18,403 nt of DNA from Alphaproteobacteria bacterium (lineage in GTDB: Bacteria > Pseudomonadota > Alphaproteobacteria > Acetobacterales > Acetobacteraceae). The notes under the pieces were generated by a model that ran no database searches, was not told the DNA's origin, and saw nothing but the letters and a program-made list of their open reading frames with translations. Positions 1 to 7,030 of the stretch are shown here, piece after piece (position 1 is the stretch's first letter; each line of letters starts with the position of its first letter). The position numbers were made by a program, and so were the translations under genes. Location: the NCBI GenBank assembly GCA_013298245.1, contig JAAFHD010000021.1, positions 1-18,403 on the forward strand. Reading direction: 5' to 3'.

Positions 1-656
1 AGTTCTTCTGGCGCGAAGGCCCGGTGATGGCCGCCGTCGCCAACCTGGAAATCGAGATCACCGGCAAGGGCGCGCATGGCGCCCTGCCGCATAATGGCAT
101 CGACCCCATCGTGGTGGCCGCCGCCATCGTGCAGGGGCTGCAAAGCATCGTGGCCCGCAATGTGGAACCGGTCGAAGCGGCTGTTGTCACCATCGGGCAC
201 ATCAAGGGCGGCTTCACCTACAACGTGATCCCCGAAACCGTGACCATGCAGGGCACCGCCCGCTGGTTCCTGCCCGAAGTCGGCGATCTGCTGGAAAAGC
301 GCTTCCTGGCCATGGTGCCGACCATCGCCGAAGCCTTCGGCGCGCGCGCCACTGCGCAATTCCTGCGCGCATACCCCGCCACCATCAACGAGGCCGAGAG
401 CACGCGCCTGATCATCCCGGCCGCGGAAGCCGTGGTGGGCAAGGCGCGCGTCGCGATGTTCCCCAAGCCCACCATGGGTGCGGAGGACTTCAGCTTCATG
501 CTGAACGAACGCCCCGGCAGCTACATCATGCTGGGCGCGGGCAAGACGGGCAGCGACCCCTCGGTGCATCACCCGAAATACGACTTCAACGACGACATAC
601 TGCCGATCGGTGCGTCGTACTGGGTGCAGGTGGTGGAGCAGTTGCAGCCGCGGTGA
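1..656 (+). CDS. M20-family amidohydrolase, C-terminal part (5' end outside window)
   Basis: The gene is open from the first base (frame starting at base 3), so the N-terminus is missing. The visible part reads like the dimerisation domain and C-terminal part of the M20D amidohydrolases (hippurate hydrolase, N-acyl-amino-acid and IAA-conjugate hydrolases). It has the conserved GAHGALPH stretch early on, a GAEDF motif (metal-ligand region) and a late HHPKYDFNDD stretch. These enzymes are cytoplasmic, need two metal ions and cleave N-acyl amino acids or related amides. The first metal-binding motifs would lie upstream of the window and cannot be checked. Its TGA stop overlaps the GTG start of the next gene (GTGA), so the two are probably translationally coupled. 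The exact substrate cannot be told from sequence. Confidence 0.88.
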   Translation, partial: FFWREGPVMAAVANLEIEITGKGAHGALPHNGIDPIVVAAAIVQGLQSIVARNVEPVEAAVVTIGHIKGGFTYNVIPETVTMQGTARWFLPEVGDLLEKRFLAMVPTIAEAFGARATAQFLRAYPATINEAESTRLIIPAAEAVVGKARVAMFPKPTMGAEDFSFMLNERPGSYIMLGAGKTGSDPSVHHPKYDFNDDILPIGASYWVQVVEQLQPR

Positions 657-1180
657 GCCCTTCGGCCGGCGCGCTGTTCTGGGCCTATCTGCAGGTGGGC
701 CTGTCGGGCTTCGGTGGGGCCAATGCCTGGGCGCGGCGCATGCTGGTCGAGAAGCGCGGCTGGCTGACGGATGCTGAGTACGCCGAACGCCTGGGCCTGG
801 GTCAGGCGCTGCCTGGCCCGAATGCGATGAACACCGCGATCATCGTGGGCCATGGTTTTGCAGGTGTTGCGGGGGCGGCGGCGGCGGTGGTTGGGCTGTT
901 CGGCGGGCCGCTGGTGATCTTGGCCGCACTGGCCAGCCTGTATGACGCCTATGGCGCGCATCCGATGGTTCGCGGCGCGCTGGCCGGCGTGGCATCTGCA
1001 GCGGCGGGGATGATGCTGGGTACCGGCATCAAGATGGCGCGCAAATCGCACCCGAGCGCGTTGATGTGGGGCATAGGCGCGCTGGTGCTGACGTTGGCCC
1101 TGTGGAGGGTTCCGTTGCCCTGGATCGTGCTGGGGCTGGCACCGATTGGCGTGTTCGCGGCGTGGCTGGAACGGCGATGA
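653..1180 (+). CDS. Chromate transporter, CHR single-domain protein (N-terminal-type half)
   Basis: This 175-residue hydrophobic membrane protein belongs to the CHR (ChrA) family. It shows the FGG motif at residues 20-22, LPGPN at 53-57 and a later LFGGP, each at its usual place in the first CHR domain, plus several predicted membrane helices. The ordinary ChrA is a ~400-residue two-domain protein. Short CHR proteins are known to occur as gene pairs whose two products act together, and that is the arrangement here. The family exports chromate, or carries sulfate-like oxyanions; substrate here is inferred from family only. The start is GTG at 653, overlapping the amidohydrolase stop. The stop overlaps the ATG of the second half (ATGA at 1177). 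Confidence 0.87.
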   Translation: MSPSAGALFWAYLQVGLSGFGGANAWARRMLVEKRGWLTDAEYAERLGLGQALPGPNAMNTAIIVGHGFAGVAGAAAAVVGLFGGPLVILAALASLYDAYGAHPMVRGALAGVASAAAGMMLGTGIKMARKSHPSALMWGIGALVLTLALWRVPLPWIVLGLAPIGVFAAWLERR

Positions 1181-1713
1181 GCGATTTGTTGTCGCTGATG
1201 GCGGGGTTGGCGTCGCTGTCGGTGATCGCGGTGGGCGGTGGCAGTGCGGTCATCGCCGACATGCACCGGCTGATCGTCGATGAGCATGGCTGGATGGATG
1301 ACGCGGCTTTCGCCCGCGCCTATGCGCTGGCGCAGGCGGCACCGGGGCCGAATGTGCTGGTTGTGGGCGTGTTCGGTTGGCATGTGGCCGGGCCGGTGGG
1401 GTTGCTGGGCGCGACGCTGGCGATGTGCGGGCCGGCGGCGATCATGGCGCTGGGCTTTGCGATGTTTCGCGCGCGGGTTGCGGGTGCCGCGTGGTTGCGC
1501 GTGGCTGAACGCGGGTTGGTGCCGGTGGCGCTGGGCCTGGTGATGGCGAGCGCGCTGCTGCTGGGTCAGGCGGCGCTGGCGACATGGGGGGCGATGCCGC
1601 TTGTGGGCGTTGCGGTGACCGCGGCGACCGCGGTGTTTGTCGCGGCTACCAAGCGCTCGCCCTTGTGGATGCTGGGGGCGGGCGCCATTCTCGGCGCGAT
1701 CTTGTTGGGATGA
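1177..1713 (+). CDS. Chromate transporter, CHR single-domain protein (C-terminal-type half)
   Basis: A 178-residue membrane protein, partner of the preceding gene. It has the second-domain CHR signature: GGG at residues 20-22 in the first helix, then a downstream PGPN at 56-59, followed by alternating hydrophobic segments (about five helices). I chose the ATG at 1177 because it overlaps the preceding stop as ATGA and puts the GGG helix at the usual distance from the N-terminus. An in-frame start at 1066 would add residues that only read the neighbouring gene out of frame. The two halves are in different frames, but both have clean starts and ends, so this looks like a true short-chain pair rather than a frameshifted long chrA. 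Only 4 bases separate it from the next gene. Confidence 0.87.
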   Translation: MSDLLSLMAGLASLSVIAVGGGSAVIADMHRLIVDEHGWMDDAAFARAYALAQAAPGPNVLVVGVFGWHVAGPVGLLGATLAMCGPAAIMALGFAMFRARVAGAAWLRVAERGLVPVALGLVMASALLLGQAALATWGAMPLVGVAVTAATAVFVAATKRSPLWMLGAGAILGAILLG

Positions 1714-1717
1714 GAGC

Positions 1718-2332
1718 ATGTTCTACGACCCGCGCAGCGGCCACCCCCTGCCGCATGACCCGCTGAAGGCGATCATCGCACCCCGCCCGATCGGCTGGAT
1801 TTCCAGCCTCGATACGAATGGCGTGGCCAATCTCGCGCCCTATTCCTTCTTCAACATGGTGCAGTCCCGCCCGCCGATGATCGCGTTTACCTCCGAGAGC
1901 ATGAAGCACTCCGCGGCGAACGCGATCGCCACCGGCGAATTCGTGTTCAACCTCGCGACGCGGCCGCTCTTCGATGCGATGAACAAGTCGAGCGAAGCGA
2001 TGGCCGATGGCGTGTCGGAATTCGATGTCACCGGCCTCGAACGCGCGCCCTGCCAGTTCGTGCGCGCCCCGCGCGTGGCCGCCAGCCCCGCCAGCCTGGA
2101 ATGCAAGGTCGTGCACTCCCTGCAATTCCACGATATCGACGGCAAACCCACCGGCGGCTGGATCGTGGTGGGCCAGGTGATCGGCGTGCACATCGCCGAT
2201 AATGTGCTGAACAAGGGACGCTTCGATGCCGTGGCTGCGCGCACCATCGCGCGTTGCGGCTACCGCGATTATGCGGAACTGACGGAGCTGTTCGCAGCCC
2301 CCCGCCCGGATGACGCGCGCGCCGCCGAATAA
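1718..2332 (+). CDS. Flavin reductase-like (DIM6/NTAB family) FMN-binding protein
   Basis: A 204-residue soluble protein of the flavin reductase-like family. The N-terminal APRPIGWISSLD, the NLAPYSFFNMV stretch, the later EFVFNLA and the SLECKVVHSLQF strand are hallmarks of the FMN-binding split-barrel proteins. Members bind FMN and either reduce free flavin with NAD(P)H or hold it for a partner oxygenase. The ATG at 1718, 4 bases after the CHR gene, gives a normal-length protein; a longer in-frame start at 1637 would lie inside the CHR gene. Its place behind a chromate transporter pair raises the possibility that flavin-dependent reduction is linked to metal or oxyanion stress, but no sequence feature proves that. 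It may simply serve the amidohydrolase pathway. Confidence 0.87.
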   Translation: MFYDPRSGHPLPHDPLKAIIAPRPIGWISSLDTNGVANLAPYSFFNMVQSRPPMIAFTSESMKHSAANAIATGEFVFNLATRPLFDAMNKSSEAMADGVSEFDVTGLERAPCQFVRAPRVAASPASLECKVVHSLQFHDIDGKPTGGWIVVGQVIGVHIADNVLNKGRFDAVAARTIARCGYRDYAELTELFAAPRPDDARAAE

Positions 2333-2349
2333 CTGGCACGACGGTTGCA
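2333..2349 (+). promoter_or_regulatory. Sigma-54 (RpoN) -24/-12 promoter
   Basis: CTGGCACGACGGTTGCA matches every defined position of the sigma-54 consensus YTGGCACGRNNNTTGCW. The GG (2335-2336) and GC (2347-2348) are 10 bases apart as required. It begins at the base after the upstream stop codon, points toward the substrate-binding protein gene and predicts a start of transcription near 2360, about 26 bases before the ATG at 2386. Sigma-54 promoters need an enhancer-binding activator; none is encoded in the window and I did not identify its upstream site. Confidence 0.75.
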
Positions 2350-2385
2350 ACGCCCTGGTCTCACCAACCAAGGGCTTTGCACCGA

Positions 2386-4008
2386 ATGACGCTTTCCCGC
2401 CGTGATCTGCTTTCCGCCGGCGGTGTCGCCGCCGCGGCACTGCCCGGTATTGGCGCACCCGCGCCCGCATCTGCGCAAACCGAGCGCGTGCTCCGCTACG
2501 GCATCTCCATGGCCGACATCCCGCAGACCACGGGCCAGCCTGATCGCGGCGCCGGCGCCTACCAGTTCACCGGCCACACGCTGTATGACCCGCTGGTCGC
2601 CTGGGAAATGGACGTGGCGGACCGCCCGGGCAAGCTGGTGCCGGGCCTCGCCACCGAATGGACGTCGGACCCCGCCGACCGCCGCAACTGGGTTTTTCGG
2701 CTCCGCGCCGGCGTGACCTTCCACGACGGCAGCCCGTTCAACGCCGACGCCGTCATCTGGAATTTCGAAAAAGTCCTGAACCCGCAGGCGCCGCATTTCG
2801 ACCAACGCCAGGCCGCGCAAGTGCGCCCGCGCCTGCCCAGCGTCGCATCCTGGCGCAAGCTGGATGACATGACCGTGCAGGTCACCACCCGCGCGGTGGA
2901 CAGCTTCTTCCCCTACCAGATGCTGTGGTTCCTGATCTCCTCGCCGGCGCAATACGAACGCCTCGGCCGCAGCTGGGACCGCTTCGCTGCCGAACCCTCG
3001 GGCACCGGCCCCTTCCGCCTGGGCCGTCTGGTGCCGCGCGAACGCGCAGAGCTGGTGCGCAACACCACCTATTGGAACCCCGCGCGTATGGCGAAGGTGG
3101 ACCGCATCGTGCTGGTGGTTGCACCTGAAACCATCACGCGCACCAACGCGCTGCTGACCAACCAGGTCGACATCATCGAAAGCCCCGCACCTGATCTTCT
3201 GCCGCGCCTGGCGCAATCCGGCGCGCGCATCATCCAGAACGTCACGCCGCATGTGTGGAACTATCACCTCAGCCTGCTGGAAGGCTCGCCCTGGCGCGAC
3301 CTGCGGCTGCGCCAGGCCGCGAACCTCGCCATCAATCGCGATGAAGTGGTGGCACTCATGGGGGGCCTGGCCAAGCCCGCCGTCGGCGTCGTGGACCCCT
3401 CCTCGCCCTGGTTCGGCACCCCCAGCTTCCGCGTGCGCCACGACCCGGCCGAAGCCCGCCGCCTGCTGGCCGAGGCCGGCATCACCCCACGCACGCCGCT
3501 GCGCACGCGCTTCATCGTGCCCTCGGGCGGTTCGGGGCAGATGCTCTCGATGCCGATGAACGAATACATCCAATCCGCCTGGCGCGAATTCGGCATCCAG
3601 GTGGAGTTCCAGGTGGTGGAGTTGGAAGTGCTCTACACCGCCTGGCGCGAGGGTGCCGCGGGCGCGATTTCCCGCCAAGGCAACATCACCGCCAACAACG
3701 TGGCGTATCTCACATCGGACCCGCTCTACGCCTTCATCCGCTTCTTCCATTCCGGCCAGATCAACCCGGTGGGCGTGAATTACGGCCACTACCGGGACGC
3801 CGAGATGGACCGCCTGCTCGACGCCGCGACCAGCAGCTTCGACGAGACGGAACAGAACCGCCTGATGCAGCGCGCGCACGAAAAAGCGGTGAACGAAGCG
3901 CTGTGGGTCTTCGTGGTGCACGACACCAACCCCAAGGCGGTGTCGCGCAATGTGCGGGGTTATGTCCCCGCACAACACTGGTTCCAGGATCTCACGACGC
4001 TCGCGTGA
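2386..4008 (+). CDS. ABC transporter substrate-binding protein, family 5 (peptide/nickel type), Tat-exported
   Basis: A 540-residue periplasmic binding protein of the DppA/OppA-type family 5. The N-terminus is a twin-arginine signal (SRRDLL, Arg5-Arg6), a hydrophobic stretch and an ASA cleavage site at about residues 28-30. The mature protein carries the family signature RLRAGVTFHDGSPFNADAV, preceded by a LVPGLATEW segment. Length is normal. Such proteins deliver oligopeptides, opines, glutathione or other small solutes to an ABC importer; no permease or ATPase gene is in the window, so this is an orphan here. I use ATG 2386 rather than the TTG at 2377 because it puts the twin arginines near the N-terminus and leaves an AAGGG ribosome site (2370-2374) at a workable distance. 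Expression is probably sigma-54 dependent. Confidence 0.92.
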   Translation: MTLSRRDLLSAGGVAAAALPGIGAPAPASAQTERVLRYGISMADIPQTTGQPDRGAGAYQFTGHTLYDPLVAWEMDVADRPGKLVPGLATEWTSDPADRRNWVFRLRAGVTFHDGSPFNADAVIWNFEKVLNPQAPHFDQRQAAQVRPRLPSVASWRKLDDMTVQVTTRAVDSFFPYQMLWFLISSPAQYERLGRSWDRFAAEPSGTGPFRLGRLVPRERAELVRNTTYWNPARMAKVDRIVLVVAPETITRTNALLTNQVDIIESPAPDLLPRLAQSGARIIQNVTPHVWNYHLSLLEGSPWRDLRLRQAANLAINRDEVVALMGGLAKPAVGVVDPSSPWFGTPSFRVRHDPAEARRLLAEAGITPRTPLRTRFIVPSGGSGQMLSMPMNEYIQSAWREFGIQVEFQVVELEVLYTAWREGAAGAISRQGNITANNVAYLTSDPLYAFIRFFHSGQINPVGVNYGHYRDAEMDRLLDAATSSFDETEQNRLMQRAHEKAVNEALWVFVVHDTNPKAVSRNVRGYVPAQHWFQDLTTLA

Positions 4009-4015
4009 ACCCCAT

Positions 4016-4036
4016 GCGGGCGGTCAGGCCGCCCGC
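4016..4036. terminator. Stem-loop between convergent SBP and rpoH genes
   Basis: GCGGGCGG (4016-4023) and CCGCCCGC (4029-4036) form a perfect 8-bp stem with a 5-base loop. It lies between the stop of the binding-protein gene and the end of rpoH, and its loop begins at the rpoH stop codon. Neither side has a T-tract, so it is at best a weak bidirectional terminator or an mRNA 3'-end stabiliser. Confidence 0.4.
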
Positions 4037-4899
4037 ACCTCCACGACCTGCTGCTTCATGCTCTTTTGCAGCTTCTCGAACGCCCGCACCTCGATCTGGC
4101 GCACCCGCTCGCGGCTGATGTTGTATTGCTGCGAGAGTTCCTCCAGCGTCGTCGGCTCGTCCTTCAGGCGGCGCTCGATCAGGATATGCCGCTCGCGCTC
4201 GTTCAGCGTGGCGAGTGCCGTGCCCAGCAACGCCTTGCGGTTGGTCATGTCCTGGCGTTCGGCCAGCTCGTCTTCCTGGCTTTCCGTCTCATCGACCAGC
4301 CAGTCCTGCCATTCGCCCTCGCTGTCCGCGCGGACCGGCGCGTTCAGGCTGTTATCGGGCGCTGCCAGGCGGCGGTTCATGCTGATCACATCGGCCTCGG
4401 GCACCGCCAGGCTATGCGCGATCTTGGCCACCACTTCGGGCGACAGGTCGCCTTCCTCCAGCGCCTGCATCTGGCCCTTCAGCCGGCGCAGGTTGAAGAA
4501 CAGTTTTTTCTGGGCTGCCGTGGTGCCCATCTTCACCAGGGACCACGAATGCAGAATGTATTCCTGGATCGCCGCGCGAATCCACCACATGGCGTAGGTC
4601 GCCAATCGAAACCCACGATCGGGGTCGAAGCGCTTGACCGCCTGCATCATCCCGACATTGCCTTCGGAAATCAGCTCACCCACCGGCAGGCCATAACCGC
4701 GATAGCCCATCGCGATCTTGGCCACCAGGCGCAAATGGGACGTCACCAGCCGGTGCGCGGCCTGGTCATCCTCGGTTTCGCGCCAACGCTTGGCCAGGTC
4801 GAATTCTTCCTGCGGCTGGAGCATCGGGAATTTCCGGATGTCCTGCAGATAACGCGACAGATTGCCCTCAGGGGCCATCGGAACAGAGAGGGAAGCCAT
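4024..4899 (-). CDS. rpoH: RNA polymerase sigma-32 factor RpoH (heat shock)
   Basis: A 291-residue sigma-70-family protein that directs RNA polymerase to heat-shock promoters. Region 2 (about residues 68-114) is highly conserved, with YAMWWIRAAIQEYI at its end. The RpoH box QKKLFFNLRRLK at 130-141, specific to sigma-32, follows. Region 4 (about 250-280) has the SRERVRQIE helix-turn-helix. In-frame starts are GTG 4908 and ATG 4899. The GTG lies inside the ribosome-binding sequence AGGGTGAG, so ATG 4899 is chosen. Alphaproteobacteria often carry more than one rpoH, so this may be one of a set. It has its own promoter and a leader of about 155 bases. The gene lies downstream of rluD on the same strand. 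Confidence 0.96.
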   Translation of the reverse strand: MASLSVPMAPEGNLSRYLQDIRKFPMLQPQEEFDLAKRWRETEDDQAAHRLVTSHLRLVAKIAMGYRGYGLPVGELISEGNVGMMQAVKRFDPDRGFRLATYAMWWIRAAIQEYILHSWSLVKMGTTAAQKKLFFNLRRLKGQMQALEEGDLSPEVVAKIAHSLAVPEADVISMNRRLAAPDNSLNAPVRADSEGEWQDWLVDETESQEDELAERQDMTNRKALLGTALATLNERERHILIERRLKDEPTTLEELSQQYNISRERVRQIEVRAFEKLQKSMKQQVVEVRAA

Positions 4900-4915
4900 A
4901 TGTCTCACCCTATGG
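4896..4915 (-). promoter_or_regulatory. Ribosome site and possible start-codon hairpin of rpoH
   Basis: Reading the minus strand, CCATA (4915-4911) and TATGG (4900-4896) are an exact 5-bp inverted repeat. The AUG of rpoH lies within the second arm and the ribosome site AGGGTGAG (4911-4904) lies almost wholly in the 10-base loop. Such a weak helix over a start codon could open on warming, as in known RNA thermometers. Pairing is seen in the sequence; the thermometer role is inference. Confidence 0.35.
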
Positions 4916-4970
4916 TACCGGCCCCTGCCCCGTGACGGCGGCGGGGGACCAGCGATGGTGGCACGTCTTT

Positions 4971-5017
4971 CCCGGGCCCTCCCGGGCCGCCTCCCGCGCG
5001 GTCACGTCGCGGGGAGG
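4971..5017 (-). other. Two GC-rich hairpins in the rpoH leader
   Basis: CCCGGG (4971-4976) pairs with CCCGGG (4981-4986) across four bases. A second hairpin pairs 4990-4998 with 5008-5017 (nine pairs, one bulged base, nine-base loop). Both lie between the predicted rpoH transcription start and its ribosome site. They could stabilise or fold the leader. There is no T-run, so they do not look like an intrinsic terminator of rluD. Confidence 0.45.
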
Positions 5018-5064
5018 GGCTGGCCTGGGATCTCAGTGGCACCCGGGTCGGCTGCCATGCCCCT

Positions 5065-5093
5065 CTTATACCGCCGCCTTATTCCGGCCGCAA
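5065..5093 (-). promoter_or_regulatory. Sigma-70-type promoter for rpoH
   Basis: On the minus strand TTGCGG (-35, 5093-5088) is followed after exactly 17 bases by TATAAG (-10, 5070-5065). The predicted transcription start is about 5058, which gives an rpoH leader of roughly 155 bases. It sits in the only sizeable gene-free stretch of the window (4900-5117) and just below the end of rluD, where an rpoH promoter is expected. Confidence 0.55.
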
Positions 5094-5117
5094 CCAAAAC
5101 CGACCCGAGAGGTCAGA

Positions 5118-6086
5118 TTACCTTTCGAGACCTTCCAGTAACATGAACATGTCGTCCGGCACCTTGGCGGCGAAGGATAGTTGCTTGCCCGTATCGGGAT
5201 GGCGGAAGCCCAAGGTGGCCGCATGCAACGCCTGGCGGGGGAAGGCCAGCAGCGCTTCCCGCACGGGTTTTTCCAACGCCGCGGCAGCACCCGGAATGCG
5301 CCGCAGATAGACCGGGTCCCCCACCACCGGGTGCCCGATATGCGACAGATGCACCCTGATCTGGTGCGTGCGCCCCGTCGCCAGCTTCACCCGCAGCAGC
5401 GCCGCCCCGGTGCCGAAGGCGCGTTCCAGCCGCCAATGCGTCAGCGCGGCTTTGCCACCGCGGGTGACCACGGCCATGCGCTTGCGATCAGTCGGGTGGC
5501 GGCCGATGGCACCTTCTATGGAACCGCTGGCCCCCGGCGGCAGGCCCCAGACAAGTGCGACATATTCGCGGTCCAGGTCGCGTTCGGCGAAGGCGCGGGA
5601 CAGCGCCTCATGCGCCGCCTGCGTCTTGGCCACGACCATCACGCCGGAGGTGTCCTTGTCCAGCCGGTGCACAATGCCTGGCCGCGCCTCTCCGCCAATG
5701 CCGGAAAGGTCATCGGCATGCGCGAGCAGCGCATTGACCAGCGTGCCGTCGGCATTGCCGGGTGCGGGGTGGACCACCAGGCCGGCGGGCTTGTTCAGCA
5801 CGATCAGGTGGCGGTCCTCGAACAGCACATCCAGGGGGATGGATTGCGCGATGGGTGTGGCCGGGATGGGCGGCGGGATGCGCAGACGATAGACGGCGCC
5901 CGCGCGCACGGTGGCGGATGGGTCGGTCAGTGGCGCGCCATCGACCGTCGCATAGCCGGTTTCCATCAGGGCCTTGACGCGCGAGCGCGAGAGCGAACCT
6001 ATGGCGTCCGCCAGGAAACGGTCGGCCCGCTGGCCGGCGTGGTCGGCACTGGCGATGGTCTCATGGGCTTCGGGGGTTTGGTGCAT
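5118..6086 (-). CDS. rluD: RluD-type 23S rRNA pseudouridine synthase
   Basis: A 322-residue RluA-family enzyme that converts uridines of 23S rRNA (helix 69 in the classic RluD) to pseudouridine. An S4-like RNA-binding domain occupies about residues 18-65 ([10 protein letters not shown]...[12 protein letters not shown]). The catalytic motif HRLDKDTSG is at 140-148 with the nucleophile Asp143. RTHQIRVHL and GDPVY follow as usual. I use ATG 6086, which starts about 17 residues before the S4 domain as in homologues; the open frame continues upstream to 6377 but that part reads antisense to the small neighbour gene. This start codon overlaps the ATG of the divergent gene in the tetramer CATG. RluD rather than RluC is favoured by the motif set, but the exact modification sites are inferred. 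Confidence 0.93.
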   Translation of the reverse strand: MHQTPEAHETIASADHAGQRADRFLADAIGSLSRSRVKALMETGYATVDGAPLTDPSATVRAGAVYRLRIPPPIPATPIAQSIPLDVLFEDRHLIVLNKPAGLVVHPAPGNADGTLVNALLAHADDLSGIGGEARPGIVHRLDKDTSGVMVVAKTQAAHEALSRAFAERDLDREYVALVWGLPPGASGSIEGAIGRHPTDRKRMAVVTRGGKAALTHWRLERAFGTGAALLRVKLATGRTHQIRVHLSHIGHPVVGDPVYLRRIPGAAAALEKPVREALLAFPRQALHAATLGFRHPDTGKQLSFAAKVPDDMFMLLEGLER

Positions 6087-6348
6087 GCGCGCTTTGCAGG
6101 CTTTGGTGATCGGGATGGGCGTGTTGATCGTCGCGGGCACGGTCACGCTGGTGGTGCTGCTCATCAAGCGCGCCGGCGGTCCGGCCCGCGCGCCCGATGT
6201 GGCACTGGACCTGCCTGCCGGCAACCGCATCATGGGGATCGCTGGCGTCGATGGCCGCCTGGCCATCTGGCTGGACGGGCCCGAGGGCGCGCGCATCCTG
6301 CTGCTGGATGGCACAGGCCGGCGCGTCGGCGAACTCCGCGCGCGCTGA
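6085..6348 (+). CDS. Small single-helix membrane protein (DUF6476-like)
   Basis: An 87-residue protein with a short basic N-terminus, one strong membrane helix at about residues 7-28 ([21 protein letters not shown]) and a soluble tail rich in Gly and short beta-strand-like repeats ([22 protein letters not shown]). It resembles the alphaproteobacterial DUF6476 proteins found next to rluD genes; that assignment is from memory of the family. Function is unknown. A GGGGG sequence at 6072-6076 sits at ribosome-site distance from ATG 6085. The start at 6085 overlaps the divergent rluD start by two bases. The stop overlaps the start of the next gene (TGATG), so the two are coupled. Confidence 0.78.
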   Translation: MRALQALVIGMGVLIVAGTVTLVVLLIKRAGGPARAPDVALDLPAGNRIMGIAGVDGRLAIWLDGPEGARILLLDGTGRRVGELRAR

Positions 6349-6512
6349 TGGCGCACAAGAAACCCAACCTGCCGCAAAAAATCTGCGCGGCCTGCGCGCG
6401 CCCCTTCGCCTGGCGGAAGAAATGGGCGCGCGATTGGGACCAGGTGCGCTTCTGCTCGGACGCCTGCCGCGACGGCCGGCGCGATCAGGCGCGCAAGGCG
6501 CGCGCCACATAG
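6348..6512 (+). CDS. DUF2256 zinc-ribbon-like small protein
   Basis: A 54-residue basic protein. It carries two CxxC/CxxxC pairs (CAAC near residue 12 and CSDAC near 36) around an RPFAWRKKW core, the pattern of DUF2256 proteins, which are believed to bind zinc. It overlaps the stop codon of the preceding gene (TGATG), which argues that the two are translated together. Its last 28 bases overlap the convergent HD-domain gene tail-to-tail. Function is unknown; members are widespread and often found near cryptochrome/photolyase-like genes in other bacteria, but no such gene is here. Confidence 0.85.
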   Translation: MAHKKPNLPQKICAACARPFAWRKKWARDWDQVRFCSDACRDGRRDQARKARAT

Positions 6513-7030
6513 GCCATGAAATGGGCCACGGGCGGCGTTGCCAGCCCCTTCACCTTGGCCTGTTCGTCATAGCGCCGCAGCCGCACCGCTTCGCGCCACT
6601 GCGGCAGGGCCTCGAAGGTCGCGACCTCGGCGGCCGACATCGGCCCGCCCTGCAAGGCCAGGCTCTTGATGCTGTCAGCCGACAGCTTGCCGAAGTAATC
6701 CGCCTCCGTCGCACACAGATACCGCTTGGCCGCCACATGCAGACGCACCGGCTCGGTCACATCCGGCCCGAAATGCTGCGCCAGCCAGATGTGGCCCAGC
6801 TCCTCATGCTTGTCGTCGATCCCGGCATCGGCGGGGTCCTCGCCCAGGTCATGCACCAGGTGGCCAACATCATGCAGCAGTGCGGCCGCGACCAGCGCAT
6901 CCGACCCACCATCGCGTTCCGCGAGCCACGCCGCCTGCAAGGCATGCTGCTGCTGGTTGACCAGCGACAGGCCGTATCGCCCCTCGGCGCGGCCTTCCAG
7001 CAGGGCCTGGATGTTGGTGGTGATGCTCAT
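6485..7030 (-). CDS. HD-domain oxygenase-like protein related to PhnZ (phosphonate catabolism)
   Basis: A 181-residue protein of the HD family that includes PhnZ, the mixed-valent di-iron oxygenase cleaving C-P bonds. Its likely metal ligands are His29, His53-Asp54, His75, His98 and Asp155; His57 and Lys102 match other active-site residues. These line up at constant spacing with PhnZ His34, His58-Asp59, His80, His104, Asp161, His62 and Lys108 as I recall them. Tyr19 corresponds to PhnZ Tyr24, but the position of Glu27, which in PhnZ contacts the amino group of the substrate, is Ser22. So the substrate is probably not the 2-amino-1-hydroxyethylphosphonate of PhnZ. The start ATG overlaps the stop of the PHP gene (ATGA). 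A PhnY-like hydroxylase is absent from the window. Confidence 0.83.
   Translation of the reverse strand: MSITTNIQALLEGRAEGRYGLSLVNQQQHALQAAWLAERDGGSDALVAAALLHDVGHLVHDLGEDPADAGIDDKHEELGHIWLAQHFGPDVTEPVRLHVAAKRYLCATEADYFGKLSADSIKSLALQGGPMSAAEVATFEALPQWREAVRLRRYDEQAKVKGLATPPVAHFMAYVARALRA

Noticed and set aside
653..1713. A single long chrA split by a frameshift
   Set aside because: The halves have separate clean starts and stops with an ATGA overlap, and each is a complete CHR domain. Paired short CHR proteins are a known form.
2269..3978. Antisense 569-codon open frame on the minus strand across the binding-protein gene
   Set aside because: It is opposite a clear SBP family 5 protein with signal and motifs. 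The product is His/Arg/Ala/Gly-rich with no recognisable domain, as expected for a shadow frame in GC-rich DNA.
4066..4935. Plus-strand 289-codon open frame over rpoH
   Set aside because: It is antisense to a strongly conserved sigma factor and its translation has no motif.
4971..5017. Rho-independent terminator of rluD
   Set aside because: The hairpins lack a following T-run in either direction and lie downstream of a good rpoH promoter, so they are better explained as leader structure.
5181..6347. Long plus-strand open frame leading into the DUF2256 gene
   Set aside because: Only the last 54 codons (from ATG 6348) match a family; the earlier part is antisense to rluD and overlaps the DUF6476-like gene.
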